A stretch of DNA of 12,502 bases from assembly GCA_041498155.1 (NCBI GenBank), contig JBGQHV010000096.1:1-12502 (forward strand). Reading direction: 5' to 3'. The position numbers were made by a program, and so were the translations under genes. Below the pieces are notes generated by a model. It saw only the letters and a list, made by a program, of their open reading frames with translations. It was not told the origin of the DNA and did not search any database. Source of the DNA: DASTHG01 sp041498155. GTDB taxonomy: Bacteria > Gemmatimonadota > Gemmatimonadetes > Gemmatimonadales > GWC2-71-9. This document shows, piece after piece, positions 1 through 5,945 of this stretch (positions within the stretch are counted from its first letter, which is position 1; every line of letters begins with the position of its first letter).

Positions 1-87
1 TCGACCAAACCACCTGGGTTCGCATCGGGGCTCGAGACCTCTCTTGATTGCGGCCGCTCCACGCCGCAGTTTACGCGCCACCTCGCC

Positions 88-351
88 ATGACCCTCCAGT
101 CTACCGCCCGACTGACGTTCGCGATCGGCGCGTTGCCCCTGCTCGGGGTGACGTTCTTCTCTCCCGGCTTGCAACCCGAGCATCTGCTCGGCTTCGCGAT
201 CTTCGGCTTCGGTCTCCTGACCCTGGTCCTGCTCATCATGAGTCCGCATCGGCGTTGGGGGGATAAGGTCATGATCGGCCTGCAGCTGGTGTTGCTCGCC
301 CTGGTGGTCTACGAGACGCTCTCCGGAGCCCGCCTCTATGTTGGAACCTGA
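88..351 (+). CDS. Small integral membrane protein, unknown function
   Basis: An 87-residue hydrophobic protein with three probable membrane helices at about residues 9-25, 33-51 and 62-80. A short basic loop (HRRWGDK) sits between the second and third helices. I do not recognise a family. The ATG at 88 is the first methionine, but the frame is open back to base 1 with no stop and there is no clear Shine-Dalgarno sequence, so the true start could lie left of the window. The stop at 349-351 lies two bases before the GTG of the DUF1697 gene, which suggests co-transcription. That the frame is coding is supported by its amphipathic/hydrophobic pattern and its tight junction with the next gene; function is unknown. 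Confidence 0.7.
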   Translation: MTLQSTARLTFAIGALPLLGVTFFSPGLQPEHLLGFAIFGFGLLTLVLLIMSPHRRWGDKVMIGLQLVLLALVVYETLSGARLYVGT

Positions 352-353
352 AC

Positions 354-893
354 GTGCGCTTCATCGCGTTCCTGCGCGCCATCAACGTCGGGGGCCACAC
401 CGTCACGATGGCGGAGCTGCAGCGCCACTTCACCGCGCTCGACCTCCAGGAGGTCGAGACCTTCATCGCCAGCGGCAACGTCGTCTTTCGCGCATCCACC
501 CGGAATCCCACAGTCCTGGAACGGCGCATCGAAGACCATCTCCTCGCGGTCCTGGGGTACGAGGTCAAGACGTTTCTCCGCACCGAGGCTGAAGTCGCGG
601 CGATCGCCCGGTACCAGCCGTTCACGGCCGAGCAGCGGCGCGCGGCGGCAACCCTCAACGTCGGATTCCTGTCCGGCCCTCTCGCGGCGTCGGCGAGAAA
701 AGCCCTGATGGGACTGAAGACCGCGATCGACGACTTTCACCTGCATGGCCGGGAGCTGTACTGGATGTGCCGCAAGCGGCAGAACGAATCGACGTTCACG
801 AACGTCCGGTTCGAGCGGGTGGTGAAGGTCCGCACGACGTTCCGTGGCGTCAACACGATCGCCCGCCTGGCCGACAAGTACGGGTTGGCGTGA
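354..893 (+). CDS. DUF1697 family protein
   Basis: A 179-residue protein that matches the DUF1697 family along its whole length, close to the family's usual size of about 180 residues. The hallmark N-terminal segment FLRAINVGG (residues 6-14) and the SGNVVF segment (residues 40-45) are both present. The family is widespread in bacteria and has no established biochemical function; the fold is probably alpha/beta. The GTG at 354 is chosen because it starts exactly at the family's conserved N-terminus. The stop at 891-893 overlaps the GTG of the acetyltransferase (GTGA, 890-893), a typical sign of translational coupling. No signal peptide is visible, so it is probably cytoplasmic. Confidence 0.9.
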   Translation: MRFIAFLRAINVGGHTVTMAELQRHFTALDLQEVETFIASGNVVFRASTRNPTVLERRIEDHLLAVLGYEVKTFLRTEAEVAAIARYQPFTAEQRRAAATLNVGFLSGPLAASARKALMGLKTAIDDFHLHGRELYWMCRKRQNESTFTNVRFERVVKVRTTFRGVNTIARLADKYGLA

Positions 894-1414
894 GCGCGGC
901 GACCGTGGCGTTTCCCGACTCGTTCACGACGGAGCGGCTTCGGGCCGAGCGCCTCACCCCCGATCACCTCGGCGAGATCCAGCGGATGCATCGCGACCCC
1001 GCGGTCATGACCCATCTGGGCGGCGTCCGCGACGACGCGCAGACGGCCGCGTACCTCGCCCGGAACCTGGCGCATTGGGCCACCTACGGCTTCGGACTCT
1101 GGATCCTGCGCGAGACCGGCGGCGGGGACCCGGTCGGCCGCGCCGTGCTGCGTCACATCGAGATCGCGGGCGTGGATGAGGTCGAAGTCGGATACGGGTT
1201 CTACCCGTCGTACTGGGGCAGGGGCCTGGCCACCGAAGTGACGCGCGCCTGTCTCACGCTCGGTCGCCGGCATCTCCACCTCACGTCGATCGTGGCGGTG
1301 ACGAGCCCTGCCAACACGGCATCGCAGCACGTGCTGCAGAAAGCCGGACTGGTCCACGAGCGCGATTTCATGCACGAGAGCCTGCCATCCTCCCTGTTTC
1401 GCACGCGCGGCTGA
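890..1414 (+). CDS. GNAT family N-acetyltransferase (RimJ/RimL-like)
   Basis: A 174-residue GNAT acetyltransferase of the RimJ/RimL-like (Acetyltransf_3) type, which transfers acetyl from acetyl-CoA to an amine, often a protein N-terminus or small molecule. It opens with the usual TERLRAERLTPDHL strand-helix segment (residues 14-27). The acetyl-CoA pyrophosphate loop YWGRGLAT lies at residues 108-115, and the typical late motif NTASQHVLQKAGL at 142-154. The frame is open further left to an ATG at 767, but that would overlap the DUF1697 gene by over 120 bases. The GTG at 890 places the start just before the conserved domain and overlaps the upstream stop by four bases, so I prefer it. The substrate cannot be read from the sequence. 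Confidence 0.9.
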   Translation: MSAATVAFPDSFTTERLRAERLTPDHLGEIQRMHRDPAVMTHLGGVRDDAQTAAYLARNLAHWATYGFGLWILRETGGGDPVGRAVLRHIEIAGVDEVEVGYGFYPSYWGRGLATEVTRACLTLGRRHLHLTSIVAVTSPANTASQHVLQKAGLVHERDFMHESLPSSLFRTRG

Positions 1415-1417
1415 TCC

Positions 1418-1705
1418 ATGGACTGGCTCTACGTCCTGGCGCAGCCGTTCGTCTGGCATCCGGGCCGGGCGTTGCTCGTGGCCGGAGGCCTGCTGCTGAT
1501 CGCCCTGCTGATCCGCTCCGGCCGCCGCCCGCTGCTGCTTGCCACCGCGGCGTGGGTCCTGTTCGCGGGACAAGAGTTCGCGGCGTGGCACGAGCGGGCC
1601 GACATTCGCGTGGACCTGCTCATCACCTGGCCGATCCTGTGTTTCCTCACCGCCGCCTGTCTCGGCGTGGCGCTGAAGCGCATGCTCGCCCGGGCGGTCC
1701 AATGA
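1418..1705 (+). CDS. Small integral membrane protein, unknown function
   Basis: A 95-residue protein with three likely transmembrane helices (about residues 17-33, 38-56 and 67-85) and a short acidic/basic stretch, HERADIRVD, between the last two. I cannot assign a family. It begins three bases after the acetyltransferase stop and its own TGA overlaps an ATG at 1702 (ATGA), so it is embedded in the same operon as the genes on either side. It resembles the protein at 88-351 in size and helix count but not obviously in sequence. Its place between soluble proteins does not point to a specific role. Confidence 0.72.
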   Translation: MDWLYVLAQPFVWHPGRALLVAGGLLLIALLIRSGRRPLLLATAAWVLFAGQEFAAWHERADIRVDLLITWPILCFLTAACLGVALKRMLARAVQ

Positions 1706-1712
1706 CGCGGGC

Positions 1713-1719
1713 GGGAGGG
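1713..1719 (+). promoter_or_regulatory. Shine-Dalgarno site for the DUF3303 gene
   Basis: GGGAGGG lies six bases upstream of the ATG at 1726. It decides between two in-frame starts: the ATG at 1702, which overlaps the previous stop, and the ATG at 1726, which begins at the conserved family N-terminus (MLFMIIEHF). The site favours 1726. Confidence 0.6.
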
Positions 1720-1725
1720 CCACCG

Positions 1726-1998
1726 ATGCTGTTCATGATCATCGAGCATTTCCGCGACGGGGACGCGCGCCCGGTCTACCGCCGGTTTCGCGACCGCGGC
1801 CGGCTCGCGCCCGAGGAACTGCGCTATGTGGCCAGCTGGGTCACGGAAGACTTTCGCCGCTGCTACCAGGTGATGGAGTGCGACGACCCCGCGCTCCTGC
1901 ACCAGTGGATGGCCCAGTGGCAGGATCTGGTGGACTTCGAAGTCGTCCCGGTGCGCACGTCGGCGGCGGCCGCCGACGCCATCGCGCCGCAGCTCTAG
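1726..1998 (+). CDS. DUF3303 family protein
   Basis: A 90-residue protein matching the DUF3303 family over its length: the N-terminal MLFMIIEHFRDGDARPVY, the central LRYVASWV with RCYQVMECDDPALL, and the C-terminal DLVDFEVVPV are all typical. The family is small, cytoplasmic, ferredoxin-like in predicted shape (dimeric alpha-beta barrel type), and has no known biochemical role. An in-frame ATG at 1702 would add eight residues, but the strong ribosome-binding site in front of 1726 and family alignment favour the shorter form. It is the last gene of the run starting at 88 and ends four bases before the stop of the opposing membrane-protein gene, leaving no room for a separate terminator. Confidence 0.9.
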   Translation: MLFMIIEHFRDGDARPVYRRFRDRGRLAPEELRYVASWVTEDFRRCYQVMECDDPALLHQWMAQWQDLVDFEVVPVRTSAAAADAIAPQL

Positions 1999-2002
1999 GC
2001 GC

Positions 2003-2563
2003 CTAGCGCGGCCACAGCCACCCGAAGGTGCCCGCCGTGAGCAGCGCGTAGATCAGGCCATCCACCGTAGCCTTGATCGTGGTGCTCCAGGCGCGGCGAT
2101 ACCAGATCGACATCTGCCACAGCGCCACGGCGTACGCGGTGAAGGCCGTCACCCCGACGAAGCGGAACACCTGCAGGTACATGGCGCCAGGCGGCAGGGC
2201 GCGGCCGGCCACGTACCCGCCCAGCACGCCCACGACGAGGGAATACACGAACCACATGATCAGACTCCGCCCCATCGCCGACGGGCCGTTCGGGAATACC
2301 GTCATCATGATCACGGGGCCCTTCTTCATCCTCTCGATGAACTCCGGTGCCCGCATCTCCTGGGTACTCGACGGGCGCGGGAAGAAATAGTCGCCGGGGG
2401 GGATGGCGAGCGGACGCATCGCATCCATCACCTTGTCTTCGTTGGGCATCTTGGGGTAATCGCTCTTGTGCCAGGGCAGCACCATATGGATCAGGGAGCT
2501 GACGAGGAACACGATCACCGCCGAGAGCAGGATCGGCAGCCATAGCGTTGACAACCCGGTCAT
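2003..2563 (-). CDS. Four-helix membrane protein, unknown function
   Basis: A 186-residue membrane protein with four likely helices at about residues 7-29, 99-121, 129-153 and 165-184. Between helix 1 and helix 2 is a soluble stretch of about 65 residues with the segments MVLPWHKSDYPKMPNEDKV and PPGDYFFPRP. I believe similar uncharacterised proteins with this WHKSDY-like loop exist in other soil bacteria, but I know no function. An upstream in-frame start at 2623 would add 20 hydrophilic residues; the ATG at 2563 is preferred because GGAGA precedes it by five bases and the membrane helix follows directly. It is divergent from the 58-aa gene at 2709 and convergent with the DUF3303 gene. Confidence 0.82.
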   Translation of the reverse strand: MTGLSTLWLPILLSAVIVFLVSSLIHMVLPWHKSDYPKMPNEDKVMDAMRPLAIPPGDYFFPRPSSTQEMRAPEFIERMKKGPVIMMTVFPNGPSAMGRSLIMWFVYSLVVGVLGGYVAGRALPPGAMYLQVFRFVGVTAFTAYAVALWQMSIWYRRAWSTTIKATVDGLIYALLTAGTFGWLWPR

Positions 2564-2708
2564 GACATTCTCCGAGGAGGCGAATTGCGATTCAAGGTGC
2601 GGTCTTTCGTGGCGAACCGTCAAGCCGGCTTACCTGTTGCGGCACGCCTAGGTCCGATCGGCGAGCCGTTGTATCTTGTATCACGACCTTAGATCGGAGC
2701 CACACAAC
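2564..2708. promoter_or_regulatory. Divergent intergenic region with inverted repeats
   Basis: This 145-base gap separates two divergent genes and must hold both promoters. For the minus strand, TTGACG (plus-strand 2618-2623) is a possible -35 box, but no good -10 follows at 17 bases. On the plus side there is a tandem heptamer TTGTATC-TTGTATC (2669-2682). Flanking it are two alternative inverted repeats: TCCGATC (2653-2659) with GATCGGA (2692-2698), and CTAGGTC (2648-2654) with GACCTTAG (2685-2692, one-base bulge). The right arm of the first covers most of the GGAG ribosome-binding site at 2696-2699. The sequence facts are certain; regulatory meaning is inferred. Confidence 0.4.
2569..2573 (-). 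promoter_or_regulatory. Shine-Dalgarno site for the four-helix membrane protein
   Basis: On the minus strand GGAGA stands five bases before the ATG at 2563. It selects this start over the longer in-frame option at 2623. Confidence 0.55.
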
Positions 2709-2885
2709 GTGTCCAAGAGCGACGACGAGAAGCTGGCGAAGCTGGTGCGGAAGAACGCGGCCAAAGCGGCCCAGGTGAAGAAGACGGTGCAGCGCCGCTA
2801 CGACACCACGCTGCCGCCCGAGACCACGGACGATGATATCGAACGGCGTGATTTCTTTTCGGAGATGAAGAAGCGGGAATTCTGA
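2709..2885 (+). CDS. Small charged protein (58 aa), unknown function
   Basis: A 58-residue, lysine- and acid-rich protein with no hydrophobic segment; residues 5-34 look helical (DEKLAKLVRKNAAKAAQVKK). It ends in FFSEMKKREF. I do not recognise a named family. GTG at 2709 is preferred because GGAG stands nine bases upstream (2696-2699); a TTG at 2676 would extend it by 11 residues but overlaps the tandem heptamer and the likely promoter area. The protein is probably cytoplasmic and could bind nucleic acid or another protein, but nothing in the sequence proves this. The next gene begins within about 20 bases of its stop, so the two are likely co-transcribed. Confidence 0.68.
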   Translation: MSKSDDEKLAKLVRKNAAKAAQVKKTVQRRYDTTLPPETTDDDIERRDFFSEMKKREF

Positions 2886-2887
2886 AC

Positions 2888-2903
2888 CGGCGGCGATCCG
2901 CCG
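2888..2903. other. Tight hairpin at the junction of two genes
   Basis: CGGCGG-CGAT-CCGCCG forms a perfect six-pair stem with a four-base loop. It lies directly after the stop of the 58-aa gene, and its last base is the first base of the GTG at 2903. It has no T-run, so it is not a standard terminator. It could hide the GTG start or attenuate read-through; either is inference. Confidence 0.4.
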
Positions 2904-3268
2904 TGATCGCCCTCGCGGGGCTCGCGTGCGCGGGCGCCTCGAGCCGCCCGCGCGTCGTTCCGCAGGAATACCCACCGGTGCCCCCGGACTCCGTCCGGGT
3001 GTTCCATTCTGACCGAGAGCTCACGGACTCCGGCTATCGTTGGACGACGCTCGCCGTGCTCTCACTGCTCACCCAACCCGAATTCGTGGACGTCCCGAGA
3101 CTCGAACGCCGCCTGCGTGCGGCCGCCGGCGAGCTCGGAGCCAATGGGGTCATCATCCCGGACTTGTCGGATCTGGCCAGTCCCGGCGGCCCGATGCTGG
3201 TCCATCCTCCGGGAAGTCTCCGCGCCGTGGCGATCCGTTGGTCGCCCGCGAGACCCGCACCGCGATGA
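2903..3268 (+). CDS. Small secreted or lipoprotein-like protein, start uncertain
   Basis: A protein of about 121 residues starting with a short hydrophobic stretch (IALAGLACAGA), then a proline-rich linker, then a soluble domain. The domain contains RLERRLRAAAGELGANGVII, like the 'ELGANAVI' helix-strand found in several small bacterial lipoprotein and YbjQ-type folds, but I cannot place it in a family. The visible start is GTG at 2903, which gives a signal segment that is too short and lacks an n-region. Reading in the same frame from CTG at 2882 adds LNRRRSA, making a convincing positively charged n-region. The cysteine after GLA could be lipidated, though G at -3 is unusual. Its TGA overlaps an ATG at 3265. 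Confidence 0.6.
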   Translation: MIALAGLACAGASSRPRVVPQEYPPVPPDSVRVFHSDRELTDSGYRWTTLAVLSLLTQPEFVDVPRLERRLRAAAGELGANGVIIPDLSDLASPGGPMLVHPPGSLRAVAIRWSPARPAPR

Positions 3269-3432
3269 TCATCCAGCTCAAGAAGGGGAGGATGGGCAGA
3301 CCCTCGAGATCCCGTTTCCGGTGATCCCGCTCACGTCGGCGCGCTGATCCGCGACCGGCAGTTCCAAGCTGCACCGGTTCCACGGCAACTCTCGCCGAGT
3401 GGTCGGGGTAGCTCTGAACGATCCTCTTGTTC

Positions 3433-3437
3433 GGAGG
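3433..3437 (+). promoter_or_regulatory. Shine-Dalgarno site for the outer-membrane barrel gene
   Basis: GGAGG, eight bases before the ATG at 3446, is among the clearest ribosome-binding sites in the window and supports a strongly translated gene with its own leader after the 177-base gap 3269-3445. Confidence 0.65.
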
Positions 3438-3445
3438 CACCGATC

Positions 3446-4009
3446 ATGAAACGCACACTCGCTGTCGCCGCCGTCCTTCTCGGTCTGCTCCCCGGCGCCG
3501 CCATGGCGCAGTTGGGGTTCAAGGGCGGCTTTTCCTACGGCAACGTCACCAACCGGGGCGTGTTGCCGGGCGCGCTACACGAACGGAACGGCTTCGCCGC
3601 CGGCATTTCGCTGGTGAGCACGCGCAGTCTGTTGGGATTCGGGGTCGAAGGCCTGTACGCCCAGCGGGGCGTCGCGAGCAGCTCGGCTCCCGATTCCCGG
3701 AAACTCGACTACATCGACGTGCCGGTGTACCTGCGGGTCAATCTGCCGACGCCGGGCGTCGCGCCCTACGCCTACGCCGGGCCGCAAGTCTCCTTCGAGC
3801 TGCACTGCAGCGACTCCTGCCCGAGCGGTCGGCCCAAGACGACCACCGCGGCCGTCATCGGTGCCGGCGTCCGGCTCGGCGCTCAGAGCGCATTCTCGCT
3901 CGAGGGGCGCTACCTGTACGGGCTGACCGACCTCAAGCTCAGCACGGTGACCAGCTCGCAGAGCTACAAGACCCGCTCGTTCCTCATTCTGGCCGGCATC
4001 GACTTCTAG
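3446..4009 (+). CDS. Outer-membrane beta-barrel protein (PorT-like)
   Basis: A 187-residue outer-membrane beta-barrel protein of the PorT/OMP_b-brl_2 type. A classic Sec signal peptide (KR, then a leucine/alanine core, cleavage after AMA at residue 21) is followed by GFKGGFSYGNV, typical of the first strand. Alternating strands follow, including the diagnostic LDYIDVPVYLRVN (residues 87-99) and YAYAGPQVSFEL (108-119). The protein ends in phenylalanine, as barrel substrates of the BAM machinery usually do. Two cysteines at 121 and 125 (CSDSC) lie in a loop and could form a disulfide. The length fits an eight-stranded barrel. Members of this family are often abundant structural porin-like proteins with no known substrate. 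It appears to be a single-gene unit. Confidence 0.88.
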   Translation: MKRTLAVAAVLLGLLPGAAMAQLGFKGGFSYGNVTNRGVLPGALHERNGFAAGISLVSTRSLLGFGVEGLYAQRGVASSSAPDSRKLDYIDVPVYLRVNLPTPGVAPYAYAGPQVSFELHCSDSCPSGRPKTTTAAVIGAGVRLGAQSAFSLEGRYLYGLTDLKLSTVTSSQSYKTRSFLILAGIDF

Positions 4010-4033
4010 CGCCGGACCACGTACAGGCGTTTT

Positions 4034-4065
4034 CGGGGCCGGTCGCATTGCGCGGGCCGGCCCCG
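4034..4065 (+). terminator. Strong GC hairpin after the barrel gene
   Basis: A perfect nine-pair inverted repeat (CGGGGCCGG with CCGGCCCCG) encloses a 14-base loop, starting 25 bases after the stop of the outer-membrane protein gene. There is no T-run behind it, only CCTTT further on, so it is either a GC-type terminator or an mRNA 3'-end stabiliser. The rest of the 204-base gap 4010-4213 shows nothing recognisable. Confidence 0.45.
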
Positions 4066-4213
4066 ACTCGCACCTTTGGCGCACTCTCGTGAGCCTGCGC
4101 TCCTTGACCGCAGCGCCTTGCTCGAGCGGACGATGCGCTACCCTCGATGCGTGCGGCGTGCCCTGCATGAACCTGGATGCCACGCCGCAAGGACAGCCCC
4201 TGTACGAGAAGCA

Positions 4214-4641
4214 TTGAACGCAACCGCCTGGCGCTGCGCGGGGATGCTGTTCGATCTGGATGGCGTGCTCGTCGATTCACAGCGCTGCATCGAGAAGATC
4301 TGGCGCGACTGGGCCGCGGGGAAGGGGCTCGACCCCGAGCCGTTCATCAGCGTCGCGCATGGGCGAAGGAAGCGGTGCGCCGGGGAAAACCGGCGCCCGA
4401 TGGCTACCTCGCCGCCGCCGCGCAGCTCGGACTTCCGCCCGCCGCGTGTGTGGCGGTCGAGGACTCTCCTCACGGCGTCGCCGCGGCCCGCGCCGCCGGG
4501 AGGCGAGTGATCGCCGTGCTGACCACACACCAGGACCGGGAATTGGCGACTGCAGACATGCGCCTCCCGGCGCTCCGACACCTCCGGATTGCGCCGGTGC
4601 CGGAGCCTCCGGGGATCATCCTGGAATGGGATCCCGCCTAG
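4214..4641 (+). pseudogene. HAD-family phosphatase with internal deletion and frame shift
   Basis: Two pieces of one HAD-superfamily sugar-phosphatase-like hydrolase lie in different frames. The first (from ATG 4244, or TTG 4214) holds motif I, MLFDLDGVLVDS, then a helix and SVAHGR. The second, in the next frame, resumes at about 4375 with motif III, RRGKPAPDGY, and motif IV, VAVEDSPHGVAAARAAG, and ends at the TAG at 4639-4641. Intact relatives have roughly 100 residues of cap domain and motif II between these points; here they are missing, with the junction at about 4360-4375. The first frame runs on as unrelated sequence to a stop near 4510. A functional enzyme is not expected. A real deletion or an assembly error would look the same. 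Confidence 0.8.
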
Positions 4642-4674
4642 CGTGCCCTGCGCCCGCCAGGCATACTCGCACTC

Positions 4675-5418
4675 GTGATCACACCGGCAGCGACACGCCC
4701 CAGACTCCTCCAGGCGGCGCTGAATGGAGCGAGACGGCGCCCGGAGCACCCGGCGCTCCCCACTTCAGCGGCCGAGGTCGCCGATGCTGCCGCCCAGAGC
4801 GTGGCGGCGGGCGCGATGGCGATTCACGTGCACGTCCGCGACGCCCGCGGAGCGGAGAGTCTCGCCCCCGATGAGGTCGCCCGGACGATCGAAGCCCTGC
4901 GCAGCGTGGTCCCCGGCATCCCGGTCGGCGTGAGCACCGGCGCCTGGATCCTGCCCGATACCGAGCTCCGTCATCGCACCGTCGCGGCCTGGACGCTCCA
5001 GCCCGACTACGCGTCAGTCAATTTCGACGAGCCGGGCGCGGACCGGCTGGCGACCCTGTTGCTCTCTCGTGGCACGGGGATCGAGGTGGGACTCTCCAAA
5101 GCGGTGGCCGCCGAACGTCTCGTGCGCAGCGGCCTCGCGCCACGCTGCCTGCGTGTGCTGATCGAGCCGCAAGCCCAGCAGATCGACGTGGCCCTCGGCG
5201 CCATCGCGGAGATCGAGGCAGCGCTCGACGCGGCCGCGGTACGCCTGCCGCGGCTGCTGCACGGCATCGACCACACCGCCTGGCCGCTGATTACCGTCGC
5301 CGCCACCCGAGGCTACGACACGCGCATCGGATTCGAGGACACGCTGACACTGCCCGACGGCTCCGTGGCGACGAGCAACGCCGCCCTCGTCGCAGCGGCC
5401 CGACGCACGTTCGACTGA
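4675..5418 (+). CDS. BKACE family (DUF849) 3-keto-acid cleavage enzyme
   Basis: A 247-residue TIM-barrel protein of the beta-keto acid cleavage enzyme (BKACE, DUF849, Kce-like) family. Family members use a zinc ion to condense a beta-keto acid with acetyl-CoA, giving acetoacetate and a new CoA ester. Visible marks are LQAALNG (residues 12-18), the zinc-binding HVHVRD (histidines 51 and 53), GVSTGAWI (85-92), LHGIDH (195-200) and the C-terminal GFEDTLTLPDG (219-229). It is shorter than the usual 275-300 residues, with the loss spread between the motifs rather than at an end. The GTG at 4675 fits the family N-terminus, though no good ribosome-binding site is seen. The substrate is not determinable. 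The deaminase gene follows after six bases. Confidence 0.87.
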   Translation: MITPAATRPRLLQAALNGARRRPEHPALPTSAAEVADAAAQSVAAGAMAIHVHVRDARGAESLAPDEVARTIEALRSVVPGIPVGVSTGAWILPDTELRHRTVAAWTLQPDYASVNFDEPGADRLATLLLSRGTGIEVGLSKAVAAERLVRSGLAPRCLRVLIEPQAQQIDVALGAIAEIEAALDAAAVRLPRLLHGIDHTAWPLITVAATRGYDTRIGFEDTLTLPDGSVATSNAALVAAARRTFD

Positions 5419-5424
5419 ACGCGC

Positions 5425-5862
5425 ATGGATGACTTTCTGCACGCCGCGATCGCGGAGGCCGAGCTGGGCGCGAGCGAGGGCGGCATCCCGATCGGCTGTG
5501 TCCTGGTGCACGACGGGAAAATCCTCGGCCGGGGACACAACCGGCGCGTCCAGCAAGGCAGCGCGGTGCTGCACGCGGAGATGGATGCCCTGGAACGGGC
5601 GGGTCGGCAGCTGGCAGCCGTGTACCGGGCGAGCATCCTGGTCACCACGCTGTCGCCGTGCGCCATGTGCAGCGGCGCCATTCTCCTGTACGGTATCCCG
5701 CAGGTCGTCGTGGGCGAGAACCAGACGTTCCTGGGGGAGGAGGATCTGTTGCGTGCGCGCGGCGTTACGGTGACGGTGCTCCAGGATCGTCGCTGTCGTG
5801 AATTGATGGTGCGGTTCATCGCCACCCGGCCGGCGCTCTGGGCCGAAGACATCGGGCGCTGA
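5425..5862 (+). CDS. Cytosine/nucleoside deaminase, yeast Fcy1-like
   Basis: A 145-residue zinc-dependent deaminase of the CDA superfamily. The catalytic HAE (His50, Glu52) and the zinc-binding PCAMC (Cys79, Cys82) are intact. Beyond these it follows yeast cytosine deaminase Fcy1 unusually closely: GGIPIGCVLV near the start, ILGRGHNRRVQQGSAVLHAE, SGAILLYGIPQVVVGEN, and the C-terminal FIATRPALWAEDIG matching the Fcy1 tail. The expected reaction is hydrolytic deamination of cytosine (or a related base) to uracil and ammonia, in the cytoplasm; guanine or other bases remain possible. The C-terminal match argues against a tRNA-adenosine deaminase (TadA). It starts six bases after the BKACE gene, so the two are probably co-transcribed. 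Confidence 0.9.
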   Translation: MDDFLHAAIAEAELGASEGGIPIGCVLVHDGKILGRGHNRRVQQGSAVLHAEMDALERAGRQLAAVYRASILVTTLSPCAMCSGAILLYGIPQVVVGENQTFLGEEDLLRARGVTVTVLQDRRCRELMVRFIATRPALWAEDIGR

Positions 5863-5945
5863 CCTTTCCCGAGGCTATCGGCCGGTGCAAGTTTCGACTG
5901 GAATCGCGTAGCCCGGACATCCACCGCCGCGCGCCGGAGACCAGC

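Noticed and set aside
31..57. XhoI-like CTCGAG (31-36) and NotI-like GCGGCCGC (50-57) sites near the left edge, suggestive of vector sequence
   Set aside because: Such sites are frequent by chance in GC-rich DNA, and the surrounding sequence does not match a cloning-vector polylinker that I recognise.
737..1723. 328-codon open frame on the minus strand
   Set aside because: It is antisense to the GNAT and membrane-protein genes and ends in low-complexity sequence. The plus-strand genes are better supported by family motifs and coupled starts.
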